NCBI GenBank assembly: GCA_009995705.1 | Contig: JAADBR010000026.1 | Location: forward strand, 1 to 34,151 | Direction: 5' to 3' | From: Microcystis aeruginosa W13-11 | GTDB taxonomy: Bacteria; Cyanobacteriota; Cyanobacteriia; Cyanobacteriales; Microcystaceae | Length of the DNA: 34,151 bases | Part shown: positions 25,143 to 33,073 of the stretch, piece after piece | Numbering within the stretch: the stretch's first letter is position 1 | Layout of the letters: every line of letters begins with the position of its first letter | The notes under the pieces: generated by a model | Told to the model about the DNA's origin: nothing | Database searches by the model: none | The model's input: only the letters and a program-made list of their open reading frames with translations | Program-made: the position numbers and the translations under genes

Positions 25143-25412
25143 ATGGCAACATTTACAGAAAACGACCTCAAAGAATTAAAAGACTTTATTTTAGGACAAT
25201 TCAAAGAAGTTAATAGCAAAATAGACAAGTTATCTGAAGAAGTGAATAACTTAAGAGTTGACCTAGCAAATGTTAAAGGAGAATTAACAGGCGTGAATAA
25301 ACGCCTAGATAACTTGGAATTTACTAATCGAACCATCTTTGTTGCCATTGTTACTGCACTAATGGCAGGATTAGTTAAGTTATTTTTCCCAAATTTTCCT
25401 ACTAATCCTTAA
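25143..25412 (+). CDS. Small coiled-coil protein with C-terminal membrane segment
   Basis: 89 residues behind AGGAG. It begins MATFTENDLKELKDFILGQF, then a coiled coil (NSKIDKLSEEVNNLRVDLAN with repeated heptads) and a hydrophobic C-terminal helix (IFVAIVTALMAGLVKLFF). The N-terminal FTENDLK and overall plan match the protein at 3892, so they are paralogues of different length; this one lacks the 14-residue repeats. Function is unknown. It is followed by inverted-repeat copy 3 and the convergent ureC. Confidence 0.75.
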   Translation: MATFTENDLKELKDFILGQFKEVNSKIDKLSEEVNNLRVDLANVKGELTGVNKRLDNLEFTNRTIFVAIVTALMAGLVKLFFPNFPTNP

Positions 25413-25426
25413 CTGTTGATTCAAAA

Positions 25427-25459
25427 AGAAAACGGATTTTTTGAAAAAACCCGTTTTCT
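25427..25459. repeat. 33-bp inverted repeat, copy 3
   Basis: AGAAAACGGATTTTTT pairs with AAAAAACCCGTTTTCT, one mismatch. It sits 14 bases after the coiled-coil gene stop and 10 bases after the ureC end, so it may terminate both convergent transcripts. Confidence 0.88.
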
Positions 25460-25469
25460 GAAATTGAAT

Positions 25470-27179
25470 TTAAAATAGGAAATAGCGCTGGGCCATGGGT
25501 AAAACCGTAGCCGGTTCACAGATTAATAATTCCCCGTCAGCACGCACTTCGTAGGTTTCGGGATTAACTTCCATGCGCGGTAAAGCGTCATTTAGCTTCA
25601 TACTAGCCTTACTGATATTGCGCGTATTCAACACTGCGACGGCGGTTTTTTTCAGCTTTAACTTCTCAGGGATGCCCGCTTTCATCGCATATTTAGAAAC
25701 AAATGTCAAGGAAGTTTTTGCGATCGCACCACCAAAAGAGGCAAACATGGGACGCATATAAACCGGTTGCGGTGTGGGAATACTGGCATTAGCATCGCCC
25801 ATTTGCGCCCAGGCGATTAAACCGCCTTTCAGAACAATTTCCGGTTTTACGCCAAAAAATGCCGGTTTCCAGAGAACCAAATCGGCTAATTTGCCCACCT
25901 CGATGGAACCGACATAATCGGAGACACCATGGGTAATAGCAGGATTAATCGTATATTTAGCAATATATCGTCTTGCCCGCAGATTATCATTCTCTCCCGT
26001 TTCCCCGGTCAGTCTGCCTCGTTGTACCCGCATTTTGTGGGCAGTTTGCCAAGTGCGGATAACTACTTCTCCCACCCGTCCCATAGCTTGAGAATCGGAG
26101 GAAATTATACTAAAAGCCCCTAAATCGTGGAGAATATCCTCGGCGGCAATAGTTTCGCGGCGGATGCGGGATTCGGCAAAGGCCACATCTTCGGGAATAC
26201 TCCGGTCTAGATGATGACAAACCATCAACATATCGAGGTGTTCCTCTAAGGTGTTCGTCGTATAGGGACGGGTGGGATTAGTAGAGGAGGGTAAAACGTT
26301 CATTTCCCCGCAAACCTTGATAATATCGGGAGCATGACCACCGCCGGCCCCTTCCGTGTGGTAGGTGTGAATGACGCGATTTTTAAAAGCGGCGATAGTG
26401 GCCTCAACAAAACCGGCCTCATTGAGAGTATCGGTATGAATCGCCACCTGCACATCGTACTTATCGGCCACGCTTAAACAGGTATCAATGGCTGCTGGAG
26501 TGGTTCCCCAATCTTCATGGAGTTTTAAGCCAATTACCCCCGCTTTTACCTGTTCCGCTAGTCCTTCCGGCTGACTGCTGTTGCCTTTACCCAAAAAACC
26601 CAAATTCATCGGGAAAGCTTCGGCGGCCTCTAACATTCGATAGATGTTCCATTCTCCCGGGGTGCAGGTGGTGGCATTAGTTCCTGTCGCTGGCCCGGTT
26701 CCGCCACCAATCATCGTGGTAATCCCCGACGCAATCGCTGTCTCAATTTGTTGGGGACAGATAAAATGAATATGGGCATCAATCCCCCCTGCTGTCAAAA
26801 TCATCCCTTCCCCGGCTAATGCCTCGGTAGCAGGACCGATAATAATATCGACATTATCTTGAATGTGGGGATTGCCCGCTTTACCAATTTTATAAATTTT
26901 GCCGTCTTTAATGCCCACATCGGCTTTAACGATGCCCCACCAGTCGAGAATTAGGGCATTAGTAATCACCAAATCTACCGCCCCATCTTCCCTAGAAATG
27001 GGGGATTGGCCCATACCATCGCGAATTACTTTACCGCCGCCGAATTTTACCTCATCGCCGTAGGTGGTGAAATCTTTTTCGACTTCGATAAATAATTCCG
27101 TGTCTGCTAGGCGAACTTTATCTCCGACGGTGGGGCCGTAGGTTTCAGCATAGGTGCGGCGATCGATGCGATAATTCAT
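25470..27179 (-). CDS. ureC: Urease alpha subunit
   Basis: 569 residues, full length. UreC hydrolyses urea to ammonia and carbamate at a dinuclear nickel centre as (UreABC)3. All key residues are present: H136 and H138 (IDAHIHF), the carbamylated Lys219 in [12 protein letters not shown] with H221, H248 in [12 protein letters not shown]274 in [12 protein letters not shown]322 in CHHLD and D362 in [10 protein letters not shown]. The C-terminus has the usual PMAQRYFLF. ureA, ureB and accessory ureD-G genes are not in the window; scattered urease genes are normal in cyanobacteria. It is a single gene on the minus strand, with a TATAAT about 28 bases upstream of the ATG. Confidence 0.98.
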   Translation of the reverse strand: MNYRIDRRTYAETYGPTVGDKVRLADTELFIEVEKDFTTYGDEVKFGGGKVIRDGMGQSPISREDGAVDLVITNALILDWWGIVKADVGIKDGKIYKIGKAGNPHIQDNVDIIIGPATEALAGEGMILTAGGIDAHIHFICPQQIETAIASGITTMIGGGTGPATGTNATTCTPGEWNIYRMLEAAEAFPMNLGFLGKGNSSQPEGLAEQVKAGVIGLKLHEDWGTTPAAIDTCLSVADKYDVQVAIHTDTLNEAGFVEATIAAFKNRVIHTYHTEGAGGGHAPDIIKVCGEMNVLPSSTNPTRPYTTNTLEEHLDMLMVCHHLDRSIPEDVAFAESRIRRETIAAEDILHDLGAFSIISSDSQAMGRVGEVVIRTWQTAHKMRVQRGRLTGETGENDNLRARRYIAKYTINPAITHGVSDYVGSIEVGKLADLVLWKPAFFGVKPEIVLKGGLIAWAQMGDANASIPTPQPVYMRPMFASFGGAIAKTSLTFVSKYAMKAGIPEKLKLKKTAVAVLNTRNISKASMKLNDALPRMEVNPETYEVRADGELLICEPATVLPMAQRYFLF

Positions 27180-27206
27180 AGGGGGAATTCTTGAAAATCG
27201 ACATTG

Positions 27207-27212
27207 ATTATA
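27207..27212 (-). promoter_or_regulatory. Possible -10 box of ureC
   Basis: TATAAT on the minus strand, ending 28 bases before the ureC start. I find no matching -35 at 17 bases and no NtcA GTA-N8-TAC site in the first 80 bases upstream. Confidence 0.35.
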
Positions 27213-27260
27213 CGATCAATTTTCCGGCAATTATCGCTTTTTGGGGATTTTCTTCCATTT

Positions 27261-27438
27261 TTAATCCGGCTCGTTTTCGAGGATTTCTTTGGCTTTCAGT
27301 AAAGCTTGGCGATGTTCTTCGGTGACGGTGGGATATCGTAAACCGAGGGATTCCAGGGTGTGATAAATAACCGCCCCCACAGCTAAACGGGTAAACCCAT
27401 TTGGGTTCTTCTCGACTTTGTGTGATAATTTTTGCTTA
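27261..27438 (-). pseudogene. 3' remnant of an unidentified gene, cut by a MITE
   Basis: A minus-strand frame ends at TAA 27263-27261 with a protein-like tail: SHKVEKNPNGFTRLAVGAVI, YHTLESLGLRYP, then TVTEEHRQALLKAKEILENE. It has no start; upstream it runs into the inverted-repeat element at 27439. The R-LAV-x-x-I-x-x-TLESL-x-L-x-YP pattern is loosely like the C-terminal end of PPK2 polyphosphate kinases, but I am not sure of this. It lies just upstream of ureC and is probably dead. Confidence 0.5.
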
Positions 27439-27543
27439 TAAGTACCTAAGCAAAATTAATTACACATATCTAACCCCCTCTTGCCTTTTGCCTCTTGCCT
27501 TTTGCCTATCTTTACTAGGAAATTAATTTTGCACGACTACTTA
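27439..27543. mobile_element. MITE-like element (105 bp)
   Basis: Imperfect terminal inverted repeats: TAAGTACCTAAGCAAAATTA at the left and TAATTTTGCACGACTACTTA at the right. The interior is a TTGCCTTTTGCC-type tandem. No coding capacity. It terminates the remnant at 27261-27438. Confidence 0.65.
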
Positions 27544-27553
27544 GAATCGTGAA

Positions 27554-27655
27554 ATGTTTACCCGGAAAGACTTTTGGGACTATTTTGCTGAAGAAACTAT
27601 CAGTATAGACCCCGTTTCCACACAGAAACCAGAAGAGCCAAATTTTTATAATTGA
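27554..27655 (+). other. Short open frame of doubtful coding status (33 codons)
   Basis: ATG at 27554 to TGA at 27655 encodes MFTRKDFWDYFAEETIS and a Pro-rich tail. No ribosome site and no recognised family. Listed only so the gap is described. Confidence 0.2.
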
Positions 27656-27697
27656 GATAGTTTGTGCCGCTTAAATAAAGAGGTTTTGATAACCAAA

Positions 27698-27803
27698 TTA
27701 AGTAGGTAGGCGTTAAAAATTATCAGATACCCCCCTTATCAAGGGGGGCAGGGGGGATCGAACTAAAAATCCATTTTCAATTTAATTATAACCAGCTACT
27801 TAA
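27698..27803. mobile_element. MITE-like element (106 bp) with inner C/G hairpin
   Basis: Ends TTAAGTAGGTAGGCGTTAAA and TTATAACCAGCTACTTAA form imperfect terminal inverted repeats. The centre has a hairpin CCCCCCTT-ATC-AAGGGGGG (27730-27748) followed by GCAGGGGGGATC, a motif like the one at the frameshift of the AAA/WD40 gene. Confidence 0.65.
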
Positions 27804-27869
27804 AGCATATCTGAAGAGTTTTGAGTTCAAAGTTAAACCACAGGTTTTCATTCAGAACAGATGCACTAA

Positions 27870-27899
27870 CTAACTAATTTTTTGGGAAAAATTAGTTAG
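27870..27899. repeat. Perfect 13-bp hairpin
   Basis: CTAACTAATTTTT, loop TGGG, AAAAATTAGTTAG. It lies in the gene-poor stretch 27804-28084, which otherwise shows only an AACCACAAAGACACA-type repeat in reverse orientation (about 27946-27965) and a CATCAGG/CCTGATG hairpin (28048-28080). Confidence 0.7.
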
Positions 27900-28084
27900 C
27901 CCACCACCATAACACATAATTAATTTGCAAGAGTTCTTTTGTGTCGTTTGTGTCTTTGTGGTTCTTTCCACTCACTCGCCAGCAGGACTGTATTTTAGAA
28001 TACATTGGGTTTTAGACTTGGCGTTCAACGAGGATGCCTGTCCTACTCATCAGGATTTTGCCCCTACCCGCTCCCTGATGGTGC

Positions 28085-28114
28085 TTGACATAAATTCCGC
28101 AATAGTGTTATAGT
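28085..28114 (+). promoter_or_regulatory. Promoter of the rplJ-rplL operon
   Basis: TTGACA (28085-28090), 18-base spacer, TATAGT (28109-28114). The predicted start near 28121 is exactly where the L10 leader begins. Confidence 0.7.
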
Positions 28115-28120
28115 AAAAAA

Positions 28121-28186
28121 CTGGCTTAAGCCAAAGACAGCAGGTGCCAAACAGCTTAAATACCCTGCCGAGGTCAAAGCGAGAAA
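28121..28186 (+). promoter_or_regulatory. Ribosomal protein L10 leader
   Basis: CTGGCTTAAGCCAAAGACAG followed by CAGGTGCC...ACCCTGCCGAGGTC. The conserved AAAGACAGCAGGTG and CCCTGCCGAGG halves pair through GCAGG/CCTGC, as in known L10 leaders that bind the L10-L7/L12 complex for autogenous control. Confidence 0.8.
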
Positions 28187-28257
28187 ACAGCAGCCAAAAA
28201 GACTAAAGAGAGAGATATTTTCTGTCTTAGTCCTGCCTGAACTGATTCTCTCTACTC

Positions 28258-28286
28258 AACCCCGGCGCTACAAGGGGTTATTTTTG
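28258..28286 (+). terminator. Possible attenuator in the rplJ leader
   Basis: AACCCC (28258-28263) and GGGGTT (28274-28279) form a short stem followed by ATTTTT, 44 bases before the rplJ start. It lies downstream of the L10-binding element, as in attenuation-type L10 leaders. Confidence 0.55.
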
Positions 28287-28329
28287 TGCCTGTGGAACCG
28301 GTCCCCCGCATACAGGAGGTGAACAAGGG

Positions 28330-28878
28330 ATGGGGAGAAGCAGAGAAAGCAAGGGAGTAATTCTAGAAGAATTAAAAACCTCCCTGAGGGAAGCTCAATT
28401 AACGATGGTCATCGACTATCAAGGTTTAACCGTCGCTGAAATCAGCAATCTACGCCGCAAATTGCGCCCCACGGGAACGATTTGTAAAGTCACCAAAAAT
28501 ACTTTGATGGGCTTGGCGATCGCTGAGGATAGTGGCTGGGAACCGATGAAAAGCCTTTTATCGGGAACATCCGCCTTTCTGCTCGTAAAAGAGGATATCG
28601 GTGGAGCTTTCAAGGCCTATCAAGAGTTCAAAAAAGAAAGCAAAAAAACCGAATTGCGCGGCGGTGTCCTCAAAGAAGGGACAAAAGGTCAACTGTTAAC
28701 AGAAGATCAGATCAAAGCGATCGCTGATTTACCGTCGAAAGAACAGTTAATCGCTCAGGCCGCTGGAGCAATCAACGCCATTGCTGCCAAACTGGCCCGC
28801 AGCATCAACGAAGTTCCCGCATCTTTGGCCCGTGCCGTCGATGCCGTGGCCCGTCAAGAAGAAAAAGAAGCGGCTTAA
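28330..28878 (+). CDS. rplJ: 50S ribosomal protein L10
   Basis: 182 residues. It forms the base of the L7/L12 stalk. Signatures: KGVILEELKTSLREAQLTMV, VDYQGLTVAEISNLRRKLR and KVTKNTLMGLAIAE. The C-terminal helix that binds L7/L12 dimers is Ala-rich (QAAGAINAIAAKLARSINEV). AGGAGGT lies nine bases upstream of the ATG. It is preceded by its L10 leader and followed 44 bases later by rplL. rplK and rplA, often upstream, are not present; repeat-rich DNA lies there instead. Confidence 0.97.
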   Translation: MGRSRESKGVILEELKTSLREAQLTMVIDYQGLTVAEISNLRRKLRPTGTICKVTKNTLMGLAIAEDSGWEPMKSLLSGTSAFLLVKEDIGGAFKAYQEFKKESKKTELRGGVLKEGTKGQLLTEDQIKAIADLPSKEQLIAQAAGAINAIAAKLARSINEVPASLARAVDAVARQEEKEAA

Positions 28879-28922
28879 TACCGCGCCAATCAATCACTTA
28901 CAAACAATTAGGAGTCTAACCC

Positions 28923-29315
28923 ATGTCTGCTGTAGCTGAAATCTTAGAAAAACTCAAAACCCTGACCCTCTTAGAAGCTGCGGAATTAGTCAAAGGTATC
29001 GAAGAAACCTTCGGAGTTAGTGCCGCCGCTCCAACTGGTGGCCTAACTATAGCTGCCCCTGGGGCTGCTCCTGCGGCTGCTGCTGAAGCTGTGGAAGAAC
29101 AAACCGAATTTAACGTCGTTCTCGAAGAAGTTCCCGCCGACAAGAAAATTGCTATCCTTAAGGTAGTGCGCGAATTGACCGGTTTAGGACTCAAAGAAGC
29201 GAAAGACCTAGTGGAAGCCGCTCCCAAAGCGGTTAAAGAAGGCACTAACAAAGATGATGCCGCCGCCATCAAGAAAAAACTGGAAGATGCTGGGGCAAAA
29301 GTTAGCGTTAAATAG
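28923..29315 (+). CDS. rplL: 50S ribosomal protein L7/L12
   Basis: 130 residues. The N-terminal dimerisation part ([20 protein letters not shown]) is followed by an Ala/Gly hinge and the factor-binding C-terminal domain ([50 protein letters not shown]). It recruits elongation factors to the ribosome. A TTAGGAG site lies about eight bases before the ATG. Co-transcribed with rplJ and ended by a strong hairpin. Confidence 0.98.
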   Translation: MSAVAEILEKLKTLTLLEAAELVKGIEETFGVSAAAPTGGLTIAAPGAAPAAAAEAVEEQTEFNVVLEEVPADKKIAILKVVRELTGLGLKEAKDLVEAAPKAVKEGTNKDDAAAIKKKLEDAGAKVSVK

Positions 29316-29328
29316 ATTGCCACTGATT

Positions 29329-29353
29329 CTGGGGATGTAATCTACATCCCCAG
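29329..29353. terminator. Hairpin after rplL
   Basis: CTGGGGATGTA, loop ATC, TACATCCCCAG: a perfect 11-bp stem 13 bases after the rplL stop. No T tract follows, so it may stabilise the 3' end rather than terminate. Confidence 0.65.
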
Positions 29354-29419
29354 ACAAGCCGAAAAACTCATTTCCTGATACTATAGGATTGTTATAGCAG
29401 TCTTGTAGGATGTCCAACC

Positions 29420-29515
29420 ATGGAAAGTGTCGCTTACATTTTAGTTTTAACTATGGCTTTGTCGGTAATTTTCTTCGCCATCGCCTTCCGGGAACCTCCC
29501 CGGATTCAAAAGTAA
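29420..29515 (+). CDS. psbT: Photosystem II reaction centre protein T
   Basis: 31 residues: MESVAYILVLTMALSVIFFA and IAFREPPRIQK. One thylakoid membrane helix followed by the conserved FREPPR tail. PsbT sits at the photosystem II dimer interface and helps dimer stability and repair. It matches the known protein along its full length. psbB, its usual neighbour, is not in the window; here it lies between rplL and nrdR. A GATACTATAGGATTG stretch about 35 bases upstream may hold a promoter. Too short for most automatic gene callers. Confidence 0.95.
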   Translation: MESVAYILVLTMALSVIFFAIAFREPPRIQK

Positions 29516-29553
29516 ATTTCTTAACTCCGTTTAGGTTAATAGTTTTCTTCCCT

Positions 29554-29600
29554 GAGCCGCCCGCTTGTCAAAAGCAGGTTAGCGGCTCTGGTTTTCGTAT
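29554..29600 (+). terminator. Terminator after psbT
   Basis: GAGCCGC (29554-29560) and GCGGCTC (29582-29588), with inner CTTGTCAAAAGCAGG, followed by TGGTTTTCGTATTT. Confidence 0.65.
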
Positions 29601-29642
29601 TTAAAGGCTTAAATTAAAGGTTCCCCTCACCGAGCGCCTCCT

Positions 29643-30158
29643 ATGCAGTGTCCTAATTGTCAGCATACCGATAGTCGCGTTTTAGAGTCCCGTTCCTCCG
29701 AAAACGGTCAGAGCATTCGTCGTCGTCGTGAATGCTTACAGTGTAAATATCGCTTCACTACCTACGAGCGCATCGAATTCGTGCCGATCACGGTGATTAA
29801 AAAAGATGGTAAACGGGAATCTTTTGATCGCTGCAAACTGCTGCGGGGGATCGTTCGCGCTTGCGAAAAAACCGGCATTCCCCACTCAAGATTAGAGGCG
29901 ATCGTCAATGATATCGAATCCCGTCTGCAGCAAGACTCAAAACGGGAGGTAACAAGTCAGGAGATCGGTCAATTAGTCCTAGAATATCTCCGGCAAGAAT
30001 CGGAAGTGGCCTATGTGCGCTTTGCTTCGGTTTACGGCAATTTTCAGGGAATTAGAGACTTTATCGCCGCTTTAGCGCTGCTGCAATCCTCCGAAATCGA
30101 ACGCGCCTATCCTTCTTGGTCTCCAGTGGAAGAAGCCAGCGTGATCACCTCGTCTTAA
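29643..30158 (+). CDS. nrdR: Transcriptional regulator NrdR
   Basis: 171 residues. N-terminal zinc ribbon with C3, C6, C31 and C34 ([10 protein letters not shown]... [12 protein letters not shown]), then an ATP-cone (about 46-136; [31 protein letters not shown]). NrdR represses ribonucleotide reductase genes depending on bound ATP/dATP. Its stop codon TAA (30156-30158) touches the left edge of a MITE, so the C-terminal few residues may have been altered by the insertion. Start ATG at 29643 gives the exact family N-terminus. Confidence 0.97.
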   Translation: MQCPNCQHTDSRVLESRSSENGQSIRRRRECLQCKYRFTTYERIEFVPITVIKKDGKRESFDRCKLLRGIVRACEKTGIPHSRLEAIVNDIESRLQQDSKREVTSQEIGQLVLEYLRQESEVAYVRFASVYGNFQGIRDFIAALALLQSSEIERAYPSWSPVEEASVITSS

Positions 30159-30160
30159 AT

Positions 30161-30369
30161 AGGGTTTGCGGCAAAAAGTTTTTCCTGGGTGTAGGGTGTA
30201 GGGTGTAGGGTGTAGGGTTTTACCCATTTTCAGGGGGTCAACTACCTAATTTTCAAGGAAAAAGTCCCGGAATTTTCCCCCCGATCACTCCAATGGGCGG
30301 TACTTTTGGATTTCAAAAAGGTCTAAAAGTCTTATTGAACAATGTTTTTAGATTTATTCAGCAAACCCT
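30161..30369 (+). mobile_element. MITE, copy A (209 bp)
   Basis: Ends AGGGTTTGC and GCAAACCCT with TAAATA at both outer edges. The interior carries GTGTAGGG tandem units (about 30187-30217), GGTCAACTACCTAATTTTCA, AAAGTCCCGGAATTTTCC and CGATCACTCCAATGG. A 192-bp relative lies inverted at 31659-31850. No coding capacity; probably moved by an IS transposase acting in trans. Confidence 0.85.
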
Positions 30370-30388
30370 AAATAGTTCCCGATTCAGT

Positions 30389-30603
30389 TATAATGAGGAT
30401 CCCTTGTGCTATTTCAAGCCCAAGCTCTGGTTAGATTCTTAAAAGTAATTCTTGAGGCAGATTGCCTGCAAGAAAGCCGGATGCGGCAGTTCATCCCCTA
30501 GGCCCCGCCTAGCAACTAAATTAGGAGGCATCTCCTTGATTTAGAAACTGTACATCACATAGGAGGAAAAACCTACGGAAATTCCTAGGCCCAAACAACG
30601 TAC
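30389..30603 (+). promoter_or_regulatory. Promoter -10 and long 5' leader of rpsA
   Basis: TATAAT at 30389-30394 lies 20 bases beyond the MITE edge; its -35 position falls on the MITE end (CCCTAA), with no good TTGACA. The leader of about 200 bases has small stems (CTAGGC/GCCTAG near 30500; AGGA/TCCT near 30525) and AGGAGG about 40 bases before the ATG. Leader control is possible but not shown. Confidence 0.5.
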
Positions 30604-31596
30604 ATGACCACCCAAAAAACTGCAAACAAAAACATAGGCTTTACCCATGAAGATTTTGCCGCCCTTCTAGACAAATACGATTATCATTTCAGTCCGGGAG
30701 ATGTCGTCGCCGGGACTGTTTTCAGCATGGAACCCCGGGGAGCGCTCATCGATATCGGTGCTAAAACCGCCGCTTTTATCCCCGTGCAGGAGATGTCGAT
30801 CAACCGCGTCGATAATCCCGAAGAAGTTTTACAACCCAACGAAACCAGGGAATTTTTCATTCTTACCGACGAGAATGAAGATGGACAGCTAACCCTGTCG
30901 ATCCGTCGCATCGAATATATGCGCGCTTGGGAACGGGTGCGTCAATTGCAAAAAGAAGATGCTACCGTGCGATCAAATGTTTTCGCCACTAACCGTGGTG
31001 GAGCATTAGTCAGAATTGAAGGTCTTCGCGGCTTTATCCCCGGTTCTCACATTAGCACCAGAGAAGCGAAAGAGGATTTAGTCGGTCAGGAATTGCCCTT
31101 AAAGTTTTTAGAAGTGGATGAGGATCGCAACCGTCTGGTTTTAAGTCATCGTCGCGCTTTAGTGGAACGCAAGATGAACGGTTTAGCCGTGGGACAGGTG
31201 GTAATCGGTTCCGTGCGCGGAATCAAGCCCTACGGTGCTTTCATCGATATTGGTGGAGTCAGTGGTTTACTGCATATTTCCGAAATCTCTCACGATCACA
31301 TTGACACCCCCCACACGGTTTTCAATGTCAATGATGAGTTAAAAGTGATGATTATCGATCTCGATGCCGAAAGAGGTCGCATTTCTCTCTCGACTAAACA
31401 ATTAGAACCAGAACCGGGAGATATGCTAAAAAATCGTCCGTTAGTGTTTGAAAAAGCGGAAGAAATGGCGATTAAATACCGAGAAAAACGTCTAGCGGAA
31501 GCGGAAGGCCGAACCGTCTCGGAAGTAGTGGAAGAAATCGAAGTTCCCCCCGCCTTGGAGGAGGAAGATTTAGTTCTCGCCGCCACCGAGGAGTAG
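30604..31596 (+). CDS. rpsA: 30S ribosomal protein S1 (three S1 domains, cyanobacterial type)
   Basis: 330 residues with three S1 RNA-binding domains: GDVVAGTVFSMEPRGALIDI (about 33-103), the middle domain near GALVRIEGLRGFIPGSHIS (about 118-185) and GQVVIGSVRGIKPYGAFIDI (about 200-270), followed by an acidic tail. Cyanobacterial and plastid S1 proteins have three domains instead of the six of E. coli. It binds mRNA on the 30S subunit and helps translation initiation. Two inverted MITE copies flank the gene. The reading frame is intact, and as a probably essential gene it is notable in that setting. Confidence 0.96.
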   Translation: MTTQKTANKNIGFTHEDFAALLDKYDYHFSPGDVVAGTVFSMEPRGALIDIGAKTAAFIPVQEMSINRVDNPEEVLQPNETREFFILTDENEDGQLTLSIRRIEYMRAWERVRQLQKEDATVRSNVFATNRGGALVRIEGLRGFIPGSHISTREAKEDLVGQELPLKFLEVDEDRNRLVLSHRRALVERKMNGLAVGQVVIGSVRGIKPYGAFIDIGGVSGLLHISEISHDHIDTPHTVFNVNDELKVMIIDLDAERGRISLSTKQLEPEPGDMLKNRPLVFEKAEEMAIKYREKRLAEAEGRTVSEVVEEIEVPPALEEEDLVLAATEE

Positions 31597-31658
31597 GTCA
31601 GTGATCAGTGATCAGTTATCAGTGATCAGATTGGAGTTTTAAGTGTACAGTATTAAAT

Positions 31659-31850
31659 AGGGCTGGCTGAATAAATCTAAAAACCTTGTTAGATAAGGCT
31701 TTTAGACTTTTTTCCCTCAAAAAGTGCTGACCATTGGAGTGATCGGGGGGGAAATTCCGGGACTTTTTCCCTGAAAATTAGGTAGTTGACCACCTGAAAA
31801 TCGGTAAAACCCCACACCCTGCCCCAAGGAAAACTTTTTCAGCAGACCCT
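31659..31850 (-). mobile_element. MITE, copy B (192 bp), inverted relative to copy A
   Basis: The reverse complement reads AGGGTCTGCTGAAAAAGTTT at its start and ends TTTATTCAGCCAGCCCT. It shares GGTCAACTACCTAATTTTCA and CGATCACTCCAATGG with copy A, and both have TAAATA at each edge. The rest of 31597-31928 holds CAGTGATCAG repeats (31599-31630) and no gene. Confidence 0.85.
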
Positions 31851-31928
31851 AAATAGAAGTTTCTTAATGTCTTTTCACTGTTTACTGATCACTGAAACGT
31901 CTCCCAACTCCCCGTTTAATTTCAATCT

Positions 31929-33020
31929 TCAGACACTGCCGATAAACCCTGTAATTCCAGTCATCTCCTCACTACTATTGGCATCAAGGAAACGATCCAA
32001 GTGATCAAAAGTGGTTCCGTAGGTAATAATTTTAGCGTCGTATCCTTTCAGACTGACGGTATGTGGCTCGAAAGCTTGGTGGAGATGGGGTAAACCGATG
32101 AGATAACTGTAGGTAGTGGCTCCGATGGCTAAATCCTTGCCCATTTCTTTGGTAGCCGACTCTAAACGAAAAGCGGCGTTGACTGTATCCCCGATCGCAG
32201 TATAGTCTGGATGTTCACCGCTGCCAGTATTGCCAACCATGGCATAACCAGTATTCACTGCCGCACCGATGCGTAATTTAAAGGGTAAGGGATATTGTTC
32301 GCTTAAGGCGCGAGTCATGTTATGTAGTTGCGTAATTGCTTGGAAAATTTGCAGGATATCGTCTTGATTGACTTCCTGTTGGCCGTGAAACCAGATGGCC
32401 ATGATCGCATCACCAATATATTTATCTACCCAACTGCCAGAACTGCGGATAATACCCCCAGCATGGCGAAACCAACTGCCAATCAGAGAAGAAAGCACTT
32501 TTTCGTCTAATTGCCTAGTTAAAGCCGTAAAATCTCGCATATCCACCACCATCACCGATGTTAAGCGCCGTTCATGGACGGTGGAGGTGGGGGGATCCCA
32601 TTCTAAATTGTGCTGTTGCTTGCCTATATTAGTGGGAGTAGGACTATAGAACTGCACTTCGGTTTTGCCAAAGGTGATCCGATCTTTGTCATGGATAGTC
32701 ACGGGAATAGCTACTCTTCTACCATTGACAAAAGTTCCATTGAGACTACCGAGATCGATCAGATAAAAATCTCCTGTTTCCGTGGATTGTAAAATAGCGT
32801 GATTGCGAGAGATACAGTGATCCTTAATCACGATATCGTTATCTTTGCCCCGTCCGATTGTCCAGTAGGATCTCCCCACGAGAGGGAAAAAACGCTGTCC
32901 CTTATCGGTATGGAGTAGTAAATAGGGATTTTCTCTTGGCAGTATATCCACGGGTACATAAGCGGCAATAGATAGACAGTCGCAACTACACATTATATAG
33001 CATATAGCAAGATTCCGCAC
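31929..33020 (-). CDS. FHA-domain class III adenylate cyclase
   Basis: 363 residues from GTG at 33020. FHA domain (about 45-125) with WTIGRGKDNDIVI, SRNHAIL and GSLNGTFVNGRRV, which binds phosphothreonine peptides. Class III catalytic domain (about 152-350): VVDMRDFTAL (D160), SWVDKYIGDAIMAIW (K200, D204), and TAIGDTVNAAFRLES (D278, N281, R285). D160/D204 bind metal, K200 and D278 fit ATP as substrate, and N281/R285 stabilise the transition state, so adenylate cyclase is likely. This fits cAMP signalling in cyanobacteria. The start is uncertain: a TATAAT precedes ATG at 32993, and homology begins near residue 31. No membrane helix. Confidence 0.9.
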   Translation of the reverse strand: MRNLAICYIMCSCDCLSIAAYVPVDILPRENPYLLLHTDKGQRFFPLVGRSYWTIGRGKDNDIVIKDHCISRNHAILQSTETGDFYLIDLGSLNGTFVNGRRVAIPVTIHDKDRITFGKTEVQFYSPTPTNIGKQQHNLEWDPPTSTVHERRLTSVMVVDMRDFTALTRQLDEKVLSSLIGSWFRHAGGIIRSSGSWVDKYIGDAIMAIWFHGQQEVNQDDILQIFQAITQLHNMTRALSEQYPLPFKLRIGAAVNTGYAMVGNTGSGEHPDYTAIGDTVNAAFRLESATKEMGKDLAIGATTYSYLIGLPHLHQAFEPHTVSLKGYDAKIITYGTTFDHLDRFLDANSSEEMTGITGFIGSV

Positions 33021-33073
33021 ATTTTCATCTATCTAAGTAAATAGGTGGAAACGCGAATTAGCTAGGAAAACCC

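Noticed and set aside
28916..29323. Minus-strand frame of 135 codons across rplL
   Set aside because: It is antisense to a highly conserved ribosomal gene, and its Ala/Ser-rich sequence reflects the Ala-rich L7/L12 hinge.
31659..31850. Target-site duplication TAAATA at the MITE edges
   Set aside because: The same TAAATA occurs at both ends of both copies, so it is more likely part of the element or a target preference than a true duplication.
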